DNA from: Corynebacterium casei LMG S-19264
GTDB lineage: Bacteria > Actinomycetota > Actinomycetes > Mycobacteriales > Mycobacteriaceae
Assembly: GCF_000550785.1 (NCBI RefSeq)
Contig: NZ_CP004350.1
Coordinates: 2,832,009 to 2,896,008, forward strand
DNA length: 64,000 bases
Direction: 5' to 3'
Of this stretch, positions 34,617-45,200 are shown in pieces (positions within the stretch are counted from its first letter, which is position 1; each line of letters opens with the position of its first letter). The notes below the pieces were generated by a model. It was not told where the DNA came from. It did no database searches and worked only from the letters and a program-made list of their open reading frames with translations. The position numbers and the translations under genes were made by a program.

Positions 34617-36440
34617 TTAAGCAGACTCGATGCGGGTCTTGAGTGCATCCAGCTGATCATGAACTTCCTGTGGCACGCGTGGGCCGAGGAAGCGCAGGTA
34701 CTCAAGGTTGTCTTCCAAGTCAGCACCCCACTCATAAGGATCCACTGACAGTGCTTCCTTGATGTCTTCCAGCGGGGTGTCCAGACCGGTCAGGTCCAGG
34801 TCTTCCGCGCGGGCGGTGTTACCGATAACGGTTTCTTCAGCGCCAACATTGCCCTCAACGCGGTCAATGATCCACTTGAGTGCACGGGAGTTCTCACCGA
34901 AACCAGGCCACAGGAAGCGGCCATCTTCGCCACGACGGAACCAGTTAACCAGGAAGATCTTAGGCAGCAAGTCGCCGCCCTTGTTGCCCATGTCGATCCA
35001 GTTCTGCAGGTAGTCACCAGCGTTGTAGCCGATGAATGGCAGCATTGCCATTGGGTCGTGGCGCAAGGAACCAACCTTAGCCTCGGCAGAAGCTGCGGTC
35101 TGACCGGATGCCAGCAGGGAGCCGATCATGGTGCCGTGGTTCCAGTCGAAGGACTGGGTGACCAGTGGGACGGTGCTTGCGCGACGGCCGCCGAACAAGA
35201 TGGCGTCCAGCTTGACGCCCTTCCAGTCATCAAACTCCGGTGCAGCAGTTGGGCACTGTGCAATCGGGGTGCAGTAACGGGAGTTCGGGTGCGCTGCAGG
35301 AGTAGCGGAATTTGGAGTCCAGTCTTCACCGAGCCAGTCAATGAGGTGCTCAGGTGCGTCGCCGTCCATGCCTTCCCACCAAATATCGCCGTCATCAGTC
35401 AGCGCAACGTTGGTGAAGATGGTGTTGCCTGGCTCCATGGTCTTCATCGCAATTGGGTTGGATGCGTAGTTAGTACCAGGGGCAACGCCGAAGAAGCCGT
35501 TTTCTGGGTTGACAGCGTAAAGGCCGTCTTCGCGCAGGTGCAGCCAAGCGATGTCATCACCGACAGCCTCAGCGGTCCAGCCCTCCAGGGTTGGGGTGAT
35601 CATTGCGAGGTTGGTCTTGCCACACGCAGATGGGAATGCCGCAGCGATGTGGTATGCCTTGCCCTCTGGGGAAACCAGCTTCAGGATGAGCATGTGCTCA
35701 GCCATCCAGCCTTCTTCCTTCGCCATGACAGATGCGATACGCAGCGCGTAGCACTTCTTAGCCAGGATGGCGTTTCCGCCGTAGCCCGAACCGTAGGACC
35801 AAATTTCCTTGGTGTCTGGGAAGTGGGTGATGTACTTGGTGTCATTGCAAGGCCATGGAACATCTTCCTGGCCTGGCTCCAGTGGCGCACCTACGGAGTG
35901 CAGTGCGTGCACGAAATCACCGTGCTCACCGACCTTGTCCAGTGCTTCCTGGCCCATGCGGGTCATCACGCGCATGGACAAAACGACATAAGCGGAGTCA
36001 GTCAGCTGCACGCCCAGCTTTGGATCTGGGTCGCTGATTGGGCCCATGCAGAAAGGAACGACGTACATGGTGCGTCCGCGCATAGAACCGCGGAACTCCT
36101 CCGTCATTTCTTCCTTCATTGCTGCTGGCGGTACCCAGTTGTTGGTTGGGCCAGCATCTTCCTGGCTTTCAGCACAGATAAAGGTACGGGACTCTACACG
36201 CGCAACATCCGAAGGGTTTGAGCGTGCCAAGTAAGAATTAGGACGCTTTTCCTCATTCAGCTTGATCAGGGTGCCCTTTTCCACCAGCTCACCTGCGAGG
36301 CGGTCAGCCTCTTCCTGTGAACCGTCGATAAAGACCACCTGGTCTGGCTGGAAAAGCTCCACGTTTTCATTAATCCACTTAATGAGCTCTTCGTTCTTGG
36401 TTGGCGCTTCGCCAACGAGGCCTTGAATAGCTGTGGTCAT
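34617..36440 (-). CDS. pck: Phosphoenolpyruvate carboxykinase (GTP)
   Basis: Converts oxaloacetate and GTP to phosphoenolpyruvate, the gluconeogenic entry step. The 607-residue protein has the GTP-type P-loop [20 protein letters not shown] with the reactive cysteine, [15 protein letters not shown], and [20 protein letters not shown]. Length is normal. It is monocistronic, facing a 431-base upstream region with a 16-base duplicated element (36543-36558 and 36693-36708) that may be regulatory. Confidence 0.96.
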   Translation of the reverse strand: MTTAIQGLVGEAPTKNEELIKWINENVELFQPDQVVFIDGSQEEADRLAGELVEKGTLIKLNEEKRPNSYLARSNPSDVARVESRTFICAESQEDAGPTNNWVPPAAMKEEMTEEFRGSMRGRTMYVVPFCMGPISDPDPKLGVQLTDSAYVVLSMRVMTRMGQEALDKVGEHGDFVHALHSVGAPLEPGQEDVPWPCNDTKYITHFPDTKEIWSYGSGYGGNAILAKKCYALRIASVMAKEEGWMAEHMLILKLVSPEGKAYHIAAAFPSACGKTNLAMITPTLEGWTAEAVGDDIAWLHLREDGLYAVNPENGFFGVAPGTNYASNPIAMKTMEPGNTIFTNVALTDDGDIWWEGMDGDAPEHLIDWLGEDWTPNSATPAAHPNSRYCTPIAQCPTAAPEFDDWKGVKLDAILFGGRRASTVPLVTQSFDWNHGTMIGSLLASGQTAASAEAKVGSLRHDPMAMLPFIGYNAGDYLQNWIDMGNKGGDLLPKIFLVNWFRRGEDGRFLWPGFGENSRALKWIIDRVEGNVGAEETVIGNTARAEDLDLTGLDTPLEDIKEALSVDPYEWGADLEDNLEYLRFLGPRVPQEVHDQLDALKTRIESA

Positions 36441-36542
36441 CTACTAAATCTCCTGCGATAATTTGGGAAGGATCTTCTCTGAGTTAGTCTCAAGCACCAG
36501 CCTAACTGTCAGAGTGAAGAAATTGGATTGGATTTACACCAC

Positions 36543-36558
36543 ACTGGTTATATCCACC
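36543..36558. repeat. 16-base direct repeat, copy 1
   Basis: ACTGGTTATATCCACC, identical to the copy at 36693-36708, exactly 150 bases apart. An exact 16-base repeat in a short control region is unlikely by chance and suggests an operator or a duplicated promoter element for pck. Confidence 0.75.
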
Positions 36559-36692
36559 GAACCTACCACAAGATTTACAGGCAGAACAGGACGTAAACCA
36601 CAGATAAAGGTTGGGTTTGACACCCCATAACGGGGGAGGACAAGGAAAGGTAGCTGCCAAATCCATTTCCATACCACCACCCCCGGGACTTA

Positions 36693-36708
36693 ACTGGTTA
36701 TATCCACC
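36693..36708. repeat. 16-base direct repeat, copy 2
   Basis: Second copy of ACTGGTTATATCCACC. It lies 164 bases upstream of the trmB start and 253 upstream of the pck start, so it could act on either gene. Confidence 0.75.
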
Positions 36709-36791
36709 TGCATTATTCCGGGTGTTTTTGTGCACTTTCGGGCGTCAATCTTTGCCTATACCGCAAAGACCATGGACAATAGTGTGAGATA

Positions 36792-36809
36792 ACAGGAATC
36801 AACTCCTGT
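36792..36809. promoter_or_regulatory. Inverted repeat upstream of trmB
   Basis: ACAGGA and TCCTGT are separated by six bases, and flanking TGTGA and TCACA extend the symmetry after a bulge on the left arm. It could be an operator or a leader hairpin; it is 63 bases before the trmB start. Confidence 0.4.
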
Positions 36810-36871
36810 CACATCTTGTTCTTATTGGCCTTATTGCTGCTCTTTCTATCCAAATACTTAAAAGAAAAATC

Positions 36872-37621
36872 ATGAATAATACTGAAAACATTTCTGGCCG
36901 CCCCCCGCAAACTAACTTCAATGAAGCGTTCAATAATGATCTGGACTATCCGCGTCTGGGCAATGTCACCTTCCGCCGTGGCACGCTGACAGACAACCAG
37001 GAGGCCATGTTCAATGAGAATTGGCCCCAGATGGGCAAAGAGCTTGGCGATGAATTGATTGACGTCGATGCCTGGTTCGGCCGCGCAGGGCACACGACCA
37101 TCGTGGAGATTGGTTCCGGCACTGGCACTTCCACTGCTGCAATGGCGCCGCTGGAAGCAGACACCAACATCATCGCGGTCGAGCTGTACAAGCCAGGTCT
37201 GGCCAAGCTGATGGGCCAGGCAGTCCGCAATGGTCTGGATAATATCCGTATGGTTCGCGGTGACGGCGTGGAAGTAATGGTTCGCATGTTTGAACCAGAA
37301 TCCCTCGATGGCATCCGTGTATTCTTCCCGGATCCGTGGCCGAAGGCGCGCCACAATAAACGCCGCATCATCCAGTCCGGCACGCTGAACCTGTTCGCGT
37401 CGCGTCTAAAGAAGGGCGGCGTGCTGCACGTTGCAACAGACCACGCCGACTATGCCGAGTGGATCAACGAACTCGTTGAGGTCGAGCCTTCCTTGGAATA
37501 CAAGGGCTGGCCGTGGGATGGGTGCCCGCAGCTAACAGACCGTCAGGTTATTACGAAGTTTGAAGGCAAGGGTCTGGACAAAGACCACGTTATTACTGAA
37601 TACCTGTGGGAAAAGAAATAA
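36872..37621 (+). CDS. trmB: tRNA (guanine-N7)-methyltransferase
   Basis: Methylates G46 in the tRNA variable loop. The 249-residue protein shows the SAM motif [35 protein letters not shown], and the diagnostic [20 protein letters not shown]. Its stop overlaps the next ATG (TAATG). The order trmB-NYN-mmpL3 matches M. tuberculosis Rv0208c-Rv0206c. Confidence 0.94.
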   Translation: MNNTENISGRPPQTNFNEAFNNDLDYPRLGNVTFRRGTLTDNQEAMFNENWPQMGKELGDELIDVDAWFGRAGHTTIVEIGSGTGTSTAAMAPLEADTNIIAVELYKPGLAKLMGQAVRNGLDNIRMVRGDGVEVMVRMFEPESLDGIRVFFPDPWPKARHNKRRIIQSGTLNLFASRLKKGGVLHVATDHADYAEWINELVEVEPSLEYKGWPWDGCPQLTDRQVITKFEGKGLDKDHVITEYLWEKK

Positions 37622-38214
37622 TGAGCAGCAAATACGCACTTATCTGGGACGCGCCCAATATGGACATGGGCCTCGGCGCAATTTTGGGTGGACGCCCAAC
37701 GGCTGCTTACCGCCCACGCTTTGACGCGATTGGTCGCTGGGTGGTTCTCAACGCCCAGGACTTCGGCGCTGAACCGCAGGCTTCCGTGTTTACTAATGTC
37801 ACTCCCGGCGGCGCGGATGTCATCCGCCCGTGGGTAGAAGCCATCCGAAACGTCGGTTTCTCTGTCTTTGCCAAGCCGAAGACAGATGAAGATTCTGATG
37901 TCGATCCGGACATGATCGAGTACATCCTCGACAACCGCGATGACCTCGCGGGGCTTATCGTGGCATCTGCCGATGGCCAGAATTTCCAGCCGCTACTAGA
38001 AGAGCTCGCCGGCGAGGGCATCCCCGTCACCGTCCTGGGTTTCCATGAGCATGTCTCCTGGGCAATTGCTTCCGAGTCCCTGGAATTTGTGGACCTAGAA
38101 GACATCCCGGGTGTGTTTAGGGATCCACTGCCACGCGTGAGCCTGGACGCTCTGCCGCCGGAAGGTGCATGGTTGCAGCCATTCCGTTCTTTGTCCGCCT
38201 TGTTAGAGCACTAG
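37621..38214 (+). CDS. NYN/PIN-like domain protein (Rv0207c type)
   Basis: A 197-residue protein with a PIN-like fold: ALIWDAPNMDMGLGAILGG at the N-terminus places the first acidic residue, and DLAGLIVASADGQNFQPLLE contains the second acidic cluster expected of NYN-type ribonucleases. RNA cleavage is inferred; no substrate is known. It is translationally coupled to trmB and lies 13 bases before the MmpL3-type gene, a conserved arrangement. Confidence 0.8.
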   Translation: MSSKYALIWDAPNMDMGLGAILGGRPTAAYRPRFDAIGRWVVLNAQDFGAEPQASVFTNVTPGGADVIRPWVEAIRNVGFSVFAKPKTDEDSDVDPDMIEYILDNRDDLAGLIVASADGQNFQPLLEELAGEGIPVTVLGFHEHVSWAIASESLEFVDLEDIPGVFRDPLPRVSLDALPPEGAWLQPFRSLSALLEH

Positions 38215-38227
38215 GAGATACTCAGAC

Positions 38228-40735
38228 GTGTTTTTGAAATGGGGCCGCTTTTCTTACGCCTACCGCAAACTCATTCCTTTTGTGCTCATCGGCGTCATCT
38301 TGTTCCTCTTCGGAGTTTTTGGAACCCAGCTGGGCAACAAGATGAGCCAGGAGGGTTGGGATGACCCGAACTCTGCATCCACGCAGGCTGCGAAGATTGA
38401 AAATGAGGTCTTCGGGCGTGATAACTCCGGCGATGTCATCGTCATGGTCAACAATCCTCAAGACAATCTTGAGGAAGGCCGCGAGTATGTAGACAACCTC
38501 AAGAGCTCCTACCCGGATCAGATTGCACAGGTCAACAGCTACTTTGATACTCAGAACCCGAACTTGCTCAATGAGGAGGGCAACCTCGCATTCGTGGCTA
38601 TTGGGCTGGCCGGTGATGAAGAGCAGACTCTCAAAGACTTCCGTATCATCCAAGATGCGCTGACAGATACTGAGCTCGACGTTGAGGTCGCCGGCGCGAC
38701 CGCCGTCGCGGATGCACTCGATGCCGGCATGGCCGATGACATCGCGCGTGCAGAACGCGCTGCGCTGCCGCTGGTTGGCTTGTTGCTGCTGGTGGTCTTC
38801 GGCTCTGTCGTCGCAGCGTTTATGCCCTTGGTCGTCGGCGGTCTCTCCATCTTGGGTTCCATCGGCATCCTCGGCATTCTGGCAGGTTTCCTGCAGGTCA
38901 ACGTCTTCGCGCAGGCAGTGGTTACGCTGCTGGGCTTGGGCCTGGCCATTGACTATGGCCTGTTCATGGTCTCGCGTTTCCGTGAGGAGCTGGACAAAGG
39001 CCGGGAGGTCAAAGACGCGGTTGCTGTCACCACCGCCACCGCCGGGCAGACAGTGGTCTTCTCCGCGGCCATGGTCGCGGTTGCCCTATCCGGGTTGTTC
39101 ATCTTCCCGCAGGCCTTCCTCAAATCGGTTGCCTACGGTTCCATTTCAGCCGTCGGACTAGCGGCGCTGCTGTCTGTCACCCTGCTGCCGGCGCTGTTTG
39201 GTTTGCTGGGGCACAACATCGACAAGTGGTCTATTCGCCGCACCAAGCGCACCGCACGCCAGTTGGAAGATACCTGGTGGTACCGCCTGCCAAAGTGGGC
39301 GATGAAGCGCGCGAAGCTGATGACGGTTGCTATCTGTGGCTTACTCATCGCGCTGACCATTCCGATTGTGAACATCTCCTTCGGCGGTATCAATGAGACT
39401 TACCTGCCGCCGACGCAGGAAACCCGCGTGGCGCAGGACAAGTTCAATGAGGAGTTCCCAAGCTTCCGCACGGAGCCAGTCAAGCTGGTGGTGGAGAACG
39501 CCTCGAATGAGCAGCTTGTCGATGTCATCATGCAGGTCCGCGAACTCGACGGCCTAACTGCTCCGATGGCACCATCCTCGGCGACTGTCGATGGCACCAC
39601 GGTGCTCTCCGCCGGCATTGAAGACCGCGATGATTACGCAGATATTGTCCATGAACTGGAAAACCTCAACGCACCAGAGGGTGTGAACCTTTACGTCGGC
39701 GGTACACCTGCCATGGAGGTCGAATCCCTCGACGCGCTCTTTGACAAGCTGCCGTGGATGGTTCTCTACATCCTGGTTGCCACCTTCATTTTGATGGCGC
39801 TGGTCTTCGGCTCGGTGGTTTTGCCGATGAAGGCCATCTTGATGACTATCCTGACCGTCGGCGCGACCTTGGGCATTTTGACCGCGATGTTTGTCTCCGG
39901 TGTCGGCGCTGGCTTGCTCAGCTTCTCGCCTGGCCCGCTGATGAGCCCGATTCTGGTTCTCATCATCGCGATCATCTACGGCCTATCGACCGACTATGAG
40001 GTCTTCTTGGTCTCGCGCATGGTCGAAGCCCGCAAGCAAGGCGCCTCGACGGATGAGGCCATTAATTACGGCACCGCGCACACCGGCGGCATCATTACCG
40101 CCGCAGCGCTGATCATGATTGTGGTTGCCGCTGCCTTCGGCTTCTCCGACATCGTGATGATGAAGTACATCGCCTTCGGCATGATCTTCGCACTGTTCAT
40201 TGACGCCACCATCGTGCGCATGCTGCTGGTTCCAGCCGTCATGCATCTGCTGCGCGAGGATAACTGGTGGGCACCGAAGTTCATCCACAAGGCCTACGAG
40301 AAACTCGGCCACGGCTCTGAGCCACAGCTCGAGCCTGCTGCACCTAAATCCTCTTTCCCAGCACCCGATACTGAGGGTGCTGTTGCCGCTGGCGCAACCG
40401 CAACCGCTGCACAGCCCAAGCCACAAGCACAGCCAGAGCCACACGCTGAGCAACAGCCATCTGTGGCGCAAGAATCTAGGGATGAAGAGTTCTTCGATTC
40501 TTACGAGGATGCCGCTGAGTGGGAAGAGTACGAAGACAACAGCGAGCGCTTCGAAGAAGACCACATGGGTGAAGAAAGCGAAGACGGTCCGGGCCGTTCA
40601 GGACGTACGATTGATGAGGACGAATCACTGGTGCCATTTAATGAGCTGATGGAGCGTTTGGCGCGGGAGCGCCGTTCTATCAACCGTGGACCTGAGCATC
40701 GCGAATTGCCACGAGCAGAGGACGACAACGCATAG
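38228..40735 (+). CDS. mmpL3: MmpL3/CmpL1-type trehalose monomycolate transporter
   Basis: RND-superfamily flippase/exporter of trehalose monomycolate driven by proton flow. The 835-residue protein has twelve membrane segments in two halves and two periplasmic porter domains. The essential Asp-Tyr pairs are visible in GLGLAIDYGLFMVSRFREEL and IIYGLSTDYEVFLVSRMVEA. A long acidic, proline/glutamine-rich cytoplasmic tail (about 690-835) ends it. The start is GTG 38228. Its neighbours trmB and NYN match mmpL3 synteny; in C. glutamicum the corresponding gene is CmpL1. Partners in this window are TmaT and Pks13/AccD4. Confidence 0.9.
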   Translation: MFLKWGRFSYAYRKLIPFVLIGVILFLFGVFGTQLGNKMSQEGWDDPNSASTQAAKIENEVFGRDNSGDVIVMVNNPQDNLEEGREYVDNLKSSYPDQIAQVNSYFDTQNPNLLNEEGNLAFVAIGLAGDEEQTLKDFRIIQDALTDTELDVEVAGATAVADALDAGMADDIARAERAALPLVGLLLLVVFGSVVAAFMPLVVGGLSILGSIGILGILAGFLQVNVFAQAVVTLLGLGLAIDYGLFMVSRFREELDKGREVKDAVAVTTATAGQTVVFSAAMVAVALSGLFIFPQAFLKSVAYGSISAVGLAALLSVTLLPALFGLLGHNIDKWSIRRTKRTARQLEDTWWYRLPKWAMKRAKLMTVAICGLLIALTIPIVNISFGGINETYLPPTQETRVAQDKFNEEFPSFRTEPVKLVVENASNEQLVDVIMQVRELDGLTAPMAPSSATVDGTTVLSAGIEDRDDYADIVHELENLNAPEGVNLYVGGTPAMEVESLDALFDKLPWMVLYILVATFILMALVFGSVVLPMKAILMTILTVGATLGILTAMFVSGVGAGLLSFSPGPLMSPILVLIIAIIYGLSTDYEVFLVSRMVEARKQGASTDEAINYGTAHTGGIITAAALIMIVVAAAFGFSDIVMMKYIAFGMIFALFIDATIVRMLLVPAVMHLLREDNWWAPKFIHKAYEKLGHGSEPQLEPAAPKSSFPAPDTEGAVAAGATATAAQPKPQAQPEPHAEQQPSVAQESRDEEFFDSYEDAAEWEEYEDNSERFEEDHMGEESEDGPGRSGRTIDEDESLVPFNELMERLARERRSINRGPEHRELPRAEDDNA

Positions 40736-41779
40736 ATGAATATGCAATCAGGCATGCGCTGGCTGCGCTGGGGAGCCTCACTTCTAGTGCTTTTTGTGCT
40801 GGTGTGGGTCTTTCGTGATGAGCTGGACTTCCTTAGCGAGGGCTTCCGCCGCCTGAAGGACGCTAATGCATTCGCTGTTGTCGTTGTAATACTTGCATCC
40901 GTGGCGTCGCTGGTGACCATGAGCGGTGTCATGCAACAGCTCATCATCGCCGGCGGAGTTCCGGTGTCGCTGAAAGAAGCAACGGCAATCTCCTTTGCTT
41001 CCAATGCGTGGTCCACTACCCTGCCAGCAGGGCCGGCGTTCTCCGCGCTGTTGACGTTCCACGTGCAGCGCGCCTGGGGCGCAACCATCGCTCTGTGTGC
41101 CTGGTTCTTCGTGGTCTCCTCTGCGATTTCCACCATCTGGCTTGTACTCATCGGACTGTCCGGCGTGATGCTGCTACGCGCATCAATCGCACTAAGTGCG
41201 TTGATTTCCTCGCTCGTGCTCATGGTCTTGCTGCTGGCGGGATTGTTCTGGATTACCAACAATCCGCGCAAGGTAGAGCGCTGGCTCAAGCGACAGAAGC
41301 TGGTCAAAGGAAAGATTCGCGACGGCCTGGTTGAGCAGGTGCGCAACCTCATGGAAGTGCACCTTTCGCGCTACCAGTTCTTATCCGTTTCAGCGCTGTC
41401 CTTTGGCCACCGCATCTTCGACATGGCCGCCTTATGGGCCTGCGTGTGGGCGGTCAGCGGATCCATTCCGTGGATTAACGCCGGCGAAAATGGAACAACA
41501 CTTGCTGGCGTGGCACTCGCCTACATCACCGCGAAGCTCGCCGGCTCGGCACAGATCACCCCGGCCGGACTTGGCACTGTGGAAGCAGCGATCATCGCAA
41601 CGCTGGTGGCTACCGGCATGACCGCGGTGGACGCGACCGGCGCTGCAATTATTTACCGCCTAATTTCGTTTGCCCTGATGACCGCCATCGGCTGGGTAAT
41701 TTACTTCTGGCACTATGCCCGCAAGGGACTCACACTGTCCTCGCTGAGCATGCCTAATCAAGAGAAAGAAACACAATGA
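40736..41779 (+). CDS. UPF0104 / LPG-synthase-TM-like membrane protein
   Basis: A 347-residue protein with about eight membrane helices. TLPAGPAFSALLTFHVQRAW and KLAGSAQITPAGLGTVEAAI are the two signature loops of the family (PF03706-like), which includes lipid II-independent flippases and the membrane half of lysyl-PG synthase. No transferase domain is present. Starting directly after the MmpL3-type stop, it may assist envelope lipid handling; this is inference from context. Confidence 0.8.
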   Translation: MNMQSGMRWLRWGASLLVLFVLVWVFRDELDFLSEGFRRLKDANAFAVVVVILASVASLVTMSGVMQQLIIAGGVPVSLKEATAISFASNAWSTTLPAGPAFSALLTFHVQRAWGATIALCAWFFVVSSAISTIWLVLIGLSGVMLLRASIALSALISSLVLMVLLLAGLFWITNNPRKVERWLKRQKLVKGKIRDGLVEQVRNLMEVHLSRYQFLSVSALSFGHRIFDMAALWACVWAVSGSIPWINAGENGTTLAGVALAYITAKLAGSAQITPAGLGTVEAAIIATLVATGMTAVDATGAAIIYRLISFALMTAIGWVIYFWHYARKGLTLSSLSMPNQEKETQ

Positions 41780-42135
41780 CCAAGCAGCTAATATATGACA
41801 TCATTGCCATCGCCGTCTTCGCCGTCCTGGCACGCTTCGCACATCCTCCCGTCACCTTGGGCGGCATCTTTGATGCCTTCTGGCCCTGGGCACTCGGCGC
41901 TGTCATCGGCTGGGCAATTTTGAGGTGGCTGTTTAAGACCACCAACATCTGGGCACAGGGCTTAGTTGTTTGGGCGTCTGCGATTATCTTCGGCATGATC
42001 TTCTGGGCGCTAGTAAACGCATCACTGCCTCACTACAGCTTCCTCATCGTCGCCATCACCATGTCAGCGCTGCTGCTCTTCGGTCGCCGCGCCGTCGCGC
42101 ATTTCCTCAACCACCGGAAGGCCAATTCAAAATAG
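41776..42135 (+). CDS. DUF3054 membrane protein
   Basis: A 119-residue protein with four predicted membrane helices, including FDAFWPWALGAVIGWAILRW, and a short basic tail. It matches DUF3054, common next to mmpL3-type genes in corynebacteria. Its ATG overlaps the previous stop by four bases, so it is the last gene of trmB-NYN-mmpL3-UPF0104-DUF3054. Function is unknown. In C. glutamicum accD4 follows nearby; here a 16-kb insertion separates them. Confidence 0.8.
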   Translation: MTKQLIYDIIAIAVFAVLARFAHPPVTLGGIFDAFWPWALGAVIGWAILRWLFKTTNIWAQGLVVWASAIIFGMIFWALVNASLPHYSFLIVAITMSALLLFGRRAVAHFLNHRKANSK

Positions 42136-42194
42136 CCTGAGCTGCGCAGATCAACGAAGAGGAATCTGCGTTAAGTATTACATTGCAGGAGGTA

Positions 42195-42233
42195 GGGCCC
42201 GACCCCAAAAGTGGACAGTTTGGGGTCGAGCCC
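42195..42233. terminator. Strong bidirectional hairpin at island edge
   Basis: A 15-base inverted repeat with one mismatch (GGGCCCGACCCCAAA and TTTGGGGTCGAGCCC, nine-base loop AGTGGACAG) lies between the convergent DUF3054 and res stops. It should terminate transcripts from both sides. The same shape could also be a relic of insertion-sequence ends, since AGTGGACAG next to a palindrome recalls IS3/IS481-type termini, but no transposase is present. Confidence 0.65.
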
Positions 42234-42244
42234 GATGTTGGCCA

Positions 42245-45200
42245 TCATGCTCCCACGAGTTGCATAAGTTCGGTGTAGTCGGTGATGACGTCGTACGTGA
42301 CATCATCACTGCTCTTCTTGTTGAGCGAAGCGAAGAATTTGCGGGCACATTCGATCTTTGCTTCCTCGACTCCTTTCAATTGGAGAGTTGAAAGGGATCC
42401 CTTGGTTTCTGCAACGAAGTACACATGTTTAACGCTGCCCTCCTTGAAAGCAATCGCCCAATCTGGGTTATAGTCACCAACTGGCGTCGGGATGAAGAAC
42501 CCGCGTGGCAGCTTCGCATACACGGCAACCTCCGTACTGGTGTCTAGCTCGTTGATGAATGCACGCTCGATTTTGGAATCAGTCACGGCGTAGTCGTAGA
42601 TGTGCTTCGTGAGCTTGCCACCAGCATGGGTAAGATCTTGCTTCGTCTGGTTCGCAGTAAAGATCGCAGAGTCGAAGGTCTCGTCCAGAGCGTCGTAAGC
42701 GAGGTGTTCCACGATGACCGTCGCCTTTTGCTCATTGACCAGCCGCGAAGCTTCAGTGATGAACTGCTCAGGATTCAATCTAAACTTCCCGAATGTATCC
42801 GGCCGAATGCCCTTGAGAATAGCAGCGACCGTACGGCGGGTCAGCTTCGTTTTTCCGGCAATTTCACCCAATAGATCGTACTTCACCTGCGAGCCAGATG
42901 TCACTGTCTCGGTTACGGTTTCAGTGGTAGACACTGCAAACCCCGACCCCTTCGATAGGTGATCAGCCTCGAGCTCACTGCGTTGCTTGCCAGCCCGGAT
43001 GACATACTGCATGGACGCAACGTTGAGGTGCTTATCCAGGTGGTCAACAGCTTTGCGGATCAATTCGTCAGAGTCGAAATCGACTTGGTAAATCGCCTTA
43101 TGATTGATCCGACCCCATAGACTCTGGAACTCCTTGCGCGCAAAATTAGCCTCGTTGAGCGTAATCTTCTTGGGCTTACGGTCGTCTGTCGGCTTGGGCA
43201 CATCGATGTACAACGAGTCGACCAGCGGCCAGATGAAGTCCACCACCGGTAACAACACCTCAGAAGAAGGAACTGCGAGTTTCCCTTCTGTTTTAGCTTC
43301 CTTGTATGTTGATGTGACGTAGCCGTCATCGTCGATGTAATCATTGCGCGCCAAGTAATTATAAAGGGATCGAGCCAAATGTTCCTCCACGATAGACTCG
43401 CCTGCGGTCGTCTGGATCGTCTTGCCCTTGAAAAAATCGACGCTTGCCTTGTGCGGGCGAGCAGCCAGGGACTCCGACAGTTCCTTCTGGAGTCCATCGA
43501 CGAAATCAGTGTAGGACTCGTCGGTCACGACAGTAAGTTCGTTGATGTCATGGACCCGAGCACCGATTGTTGCCTCATCCATACGCTCACCACGCTGGTC
43601 AACAGCTAAGCGTAGACCGCGGCCGATCTCTTGTCGCCGAGACACAGTGTTGTCACTCTTCTTTAGCATCCCCATGACAAACACATTCGGGTTGTCCCAC
43701 CCCTCACGCAGCGCTGAATGGGAGAAGATGAACCGCACAGGCTCATTGAAGGAGAGCAGTCGTTCTTTGTCCTTGAGAATCAGCTCGTAAGCATCAGCGT
43801 CCCTGGATTGACCTTTGTCATCCCCACGCCCAGAAATCTTGCCATCGACCTGCTGTTTGGACTTCTTGTCGATGGAAAAGTAACCCTGATGAACTTCCCT
43901 AATCTCGTCACGACGCAGGTAAGTCTGGTATGCAGCGGTCGACTCGTCAATAGGCAACTCTCCAAGGACCTCATCGCGAATTAACGTGTACTCTTCCTCG
44001 AACATTCGTGCATACTCGCCTAGCGTGTCTTCTCGAGAGTAGTCGCGGTACTTCGCTACCTCGTCGATGAAGAACAAGGAAAGCACCTTAATGCTCTGAC
44101 TAAACAGTTCACGCTCCTTGTCCAGATGAGCACGAATGACCTCTCGGATCTGAATGCGGCGCTTGGTGTCCTCCGTGACGTCACGGTCTGCAAGCTGGCC
44201 GGCAAACACGATGTCACCGTTGCTCAGCTCAATCACGTCACGGTTCGCATCGATGTCGACCACAACCAAAGATTTGCCATCGGGGCGGTAGGCTTCTAGC
44301 CTGTTAGACAGATCGTAGAGATTCGTCCCCTTTTCCACCCGCTTGACCTGACGTTTGATCGCCGTTTTGGTCTGGACCTCGATCTCGACCCGTGCACATG
44401 GTAGCGCACCTTTCGCAATCTCAACTGCCTCCAGGTAGAGGTATGCCGTGGACCCCGCCAATCCTTTGACAGTGATGCCCCGGACGGCAATCTGTTTGAC
44501 CAGCTTTTGGTTGTACGCATCCAGCGCGTCAAGACGATGTACCTTAGTGTGCTCGACCTTGTGAGTTGCGGAGTACCGCAGCATCATCAGCGCGTTGAAT
44601 CGCGCCAAAGCCGCCAAGGACTTAGGCGCGCCGATCTTCTGTGGTTCGTCGATGATAACAATCGGCCGGTTGGCACTAATCACGTCGATGGGCCGACGGG
44701 ACTGAAAGTCGTCGAGTTCGTCGTAGATACGGCGGTTGTCTTTGCCCGTCGCATTGAATGCCTGAATGTTGATTATCATCACCTGCACTCCGGAGTCAGA
44801 ACTAAAGCGCTCCAGCTCGTGTAGCTGGGAGGAATTATAGATGAACGAGCGCGGCTTGGTGCCGTAGAGCTGCTGGAAGTGTTCAGCAGTAACGTCGAAC
44901 GTCTTCTTCACACCCTCACGAATCGCAACAGAAGGTACAACAACGATGTACTTTGACCAGCCATACCGCTTGTACAACTCCATTATCGTTTTAATGTAGA
45001 CATATGTCTTGCCAGTACCAGTCTCCATCTCGATGTCAAGGTTTGGAGCTCCAGGAGCTGCCTTACTATCAACAAGCTTTCCCGACAGCGGCAGGTTCTT
45101 AGACCGCTGCACAGCCCGTACGTTGCCCAATATTTGGGAACCCGACAAGGCAATCTCTGCGTTGCGGAGACCGGCGTCCGGACGCTCTTCCTCCTCAAAC

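Larger units (their letters stand above)
36441..36871. promoter_or_regulatory. Divergent pck/trmB control region
   Basis: No convincing gene. It holds two exact copies of a 16-base element (listed separately), a small hairpin (CCCC, ATAA, CGGGG near 36621-36633), a 6-base inverted repeat at 36792-36809, and an AT-rich stretch ahead of trmB. On the pck strand each repeat contains GGATATAACC, which could include a -10 hexamer (TATAAC), about 103 and 253 bases upstream of the pck start. Confidence 0.5.

Noticed and set aside
35058..36221. 387-codon plus-strand frame opposite pck
   Set aside because: Shadow frame over a full-length, motif-complete enzyme.
36502..36735. 77-codon minus-strand frame with CSACKSC between pck and trmB
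   Set aside because: Its repeated GGYNQ simply reflects the 16-base DNA repeat; no Shine-Dalgarno, and it lies in the pck control region.
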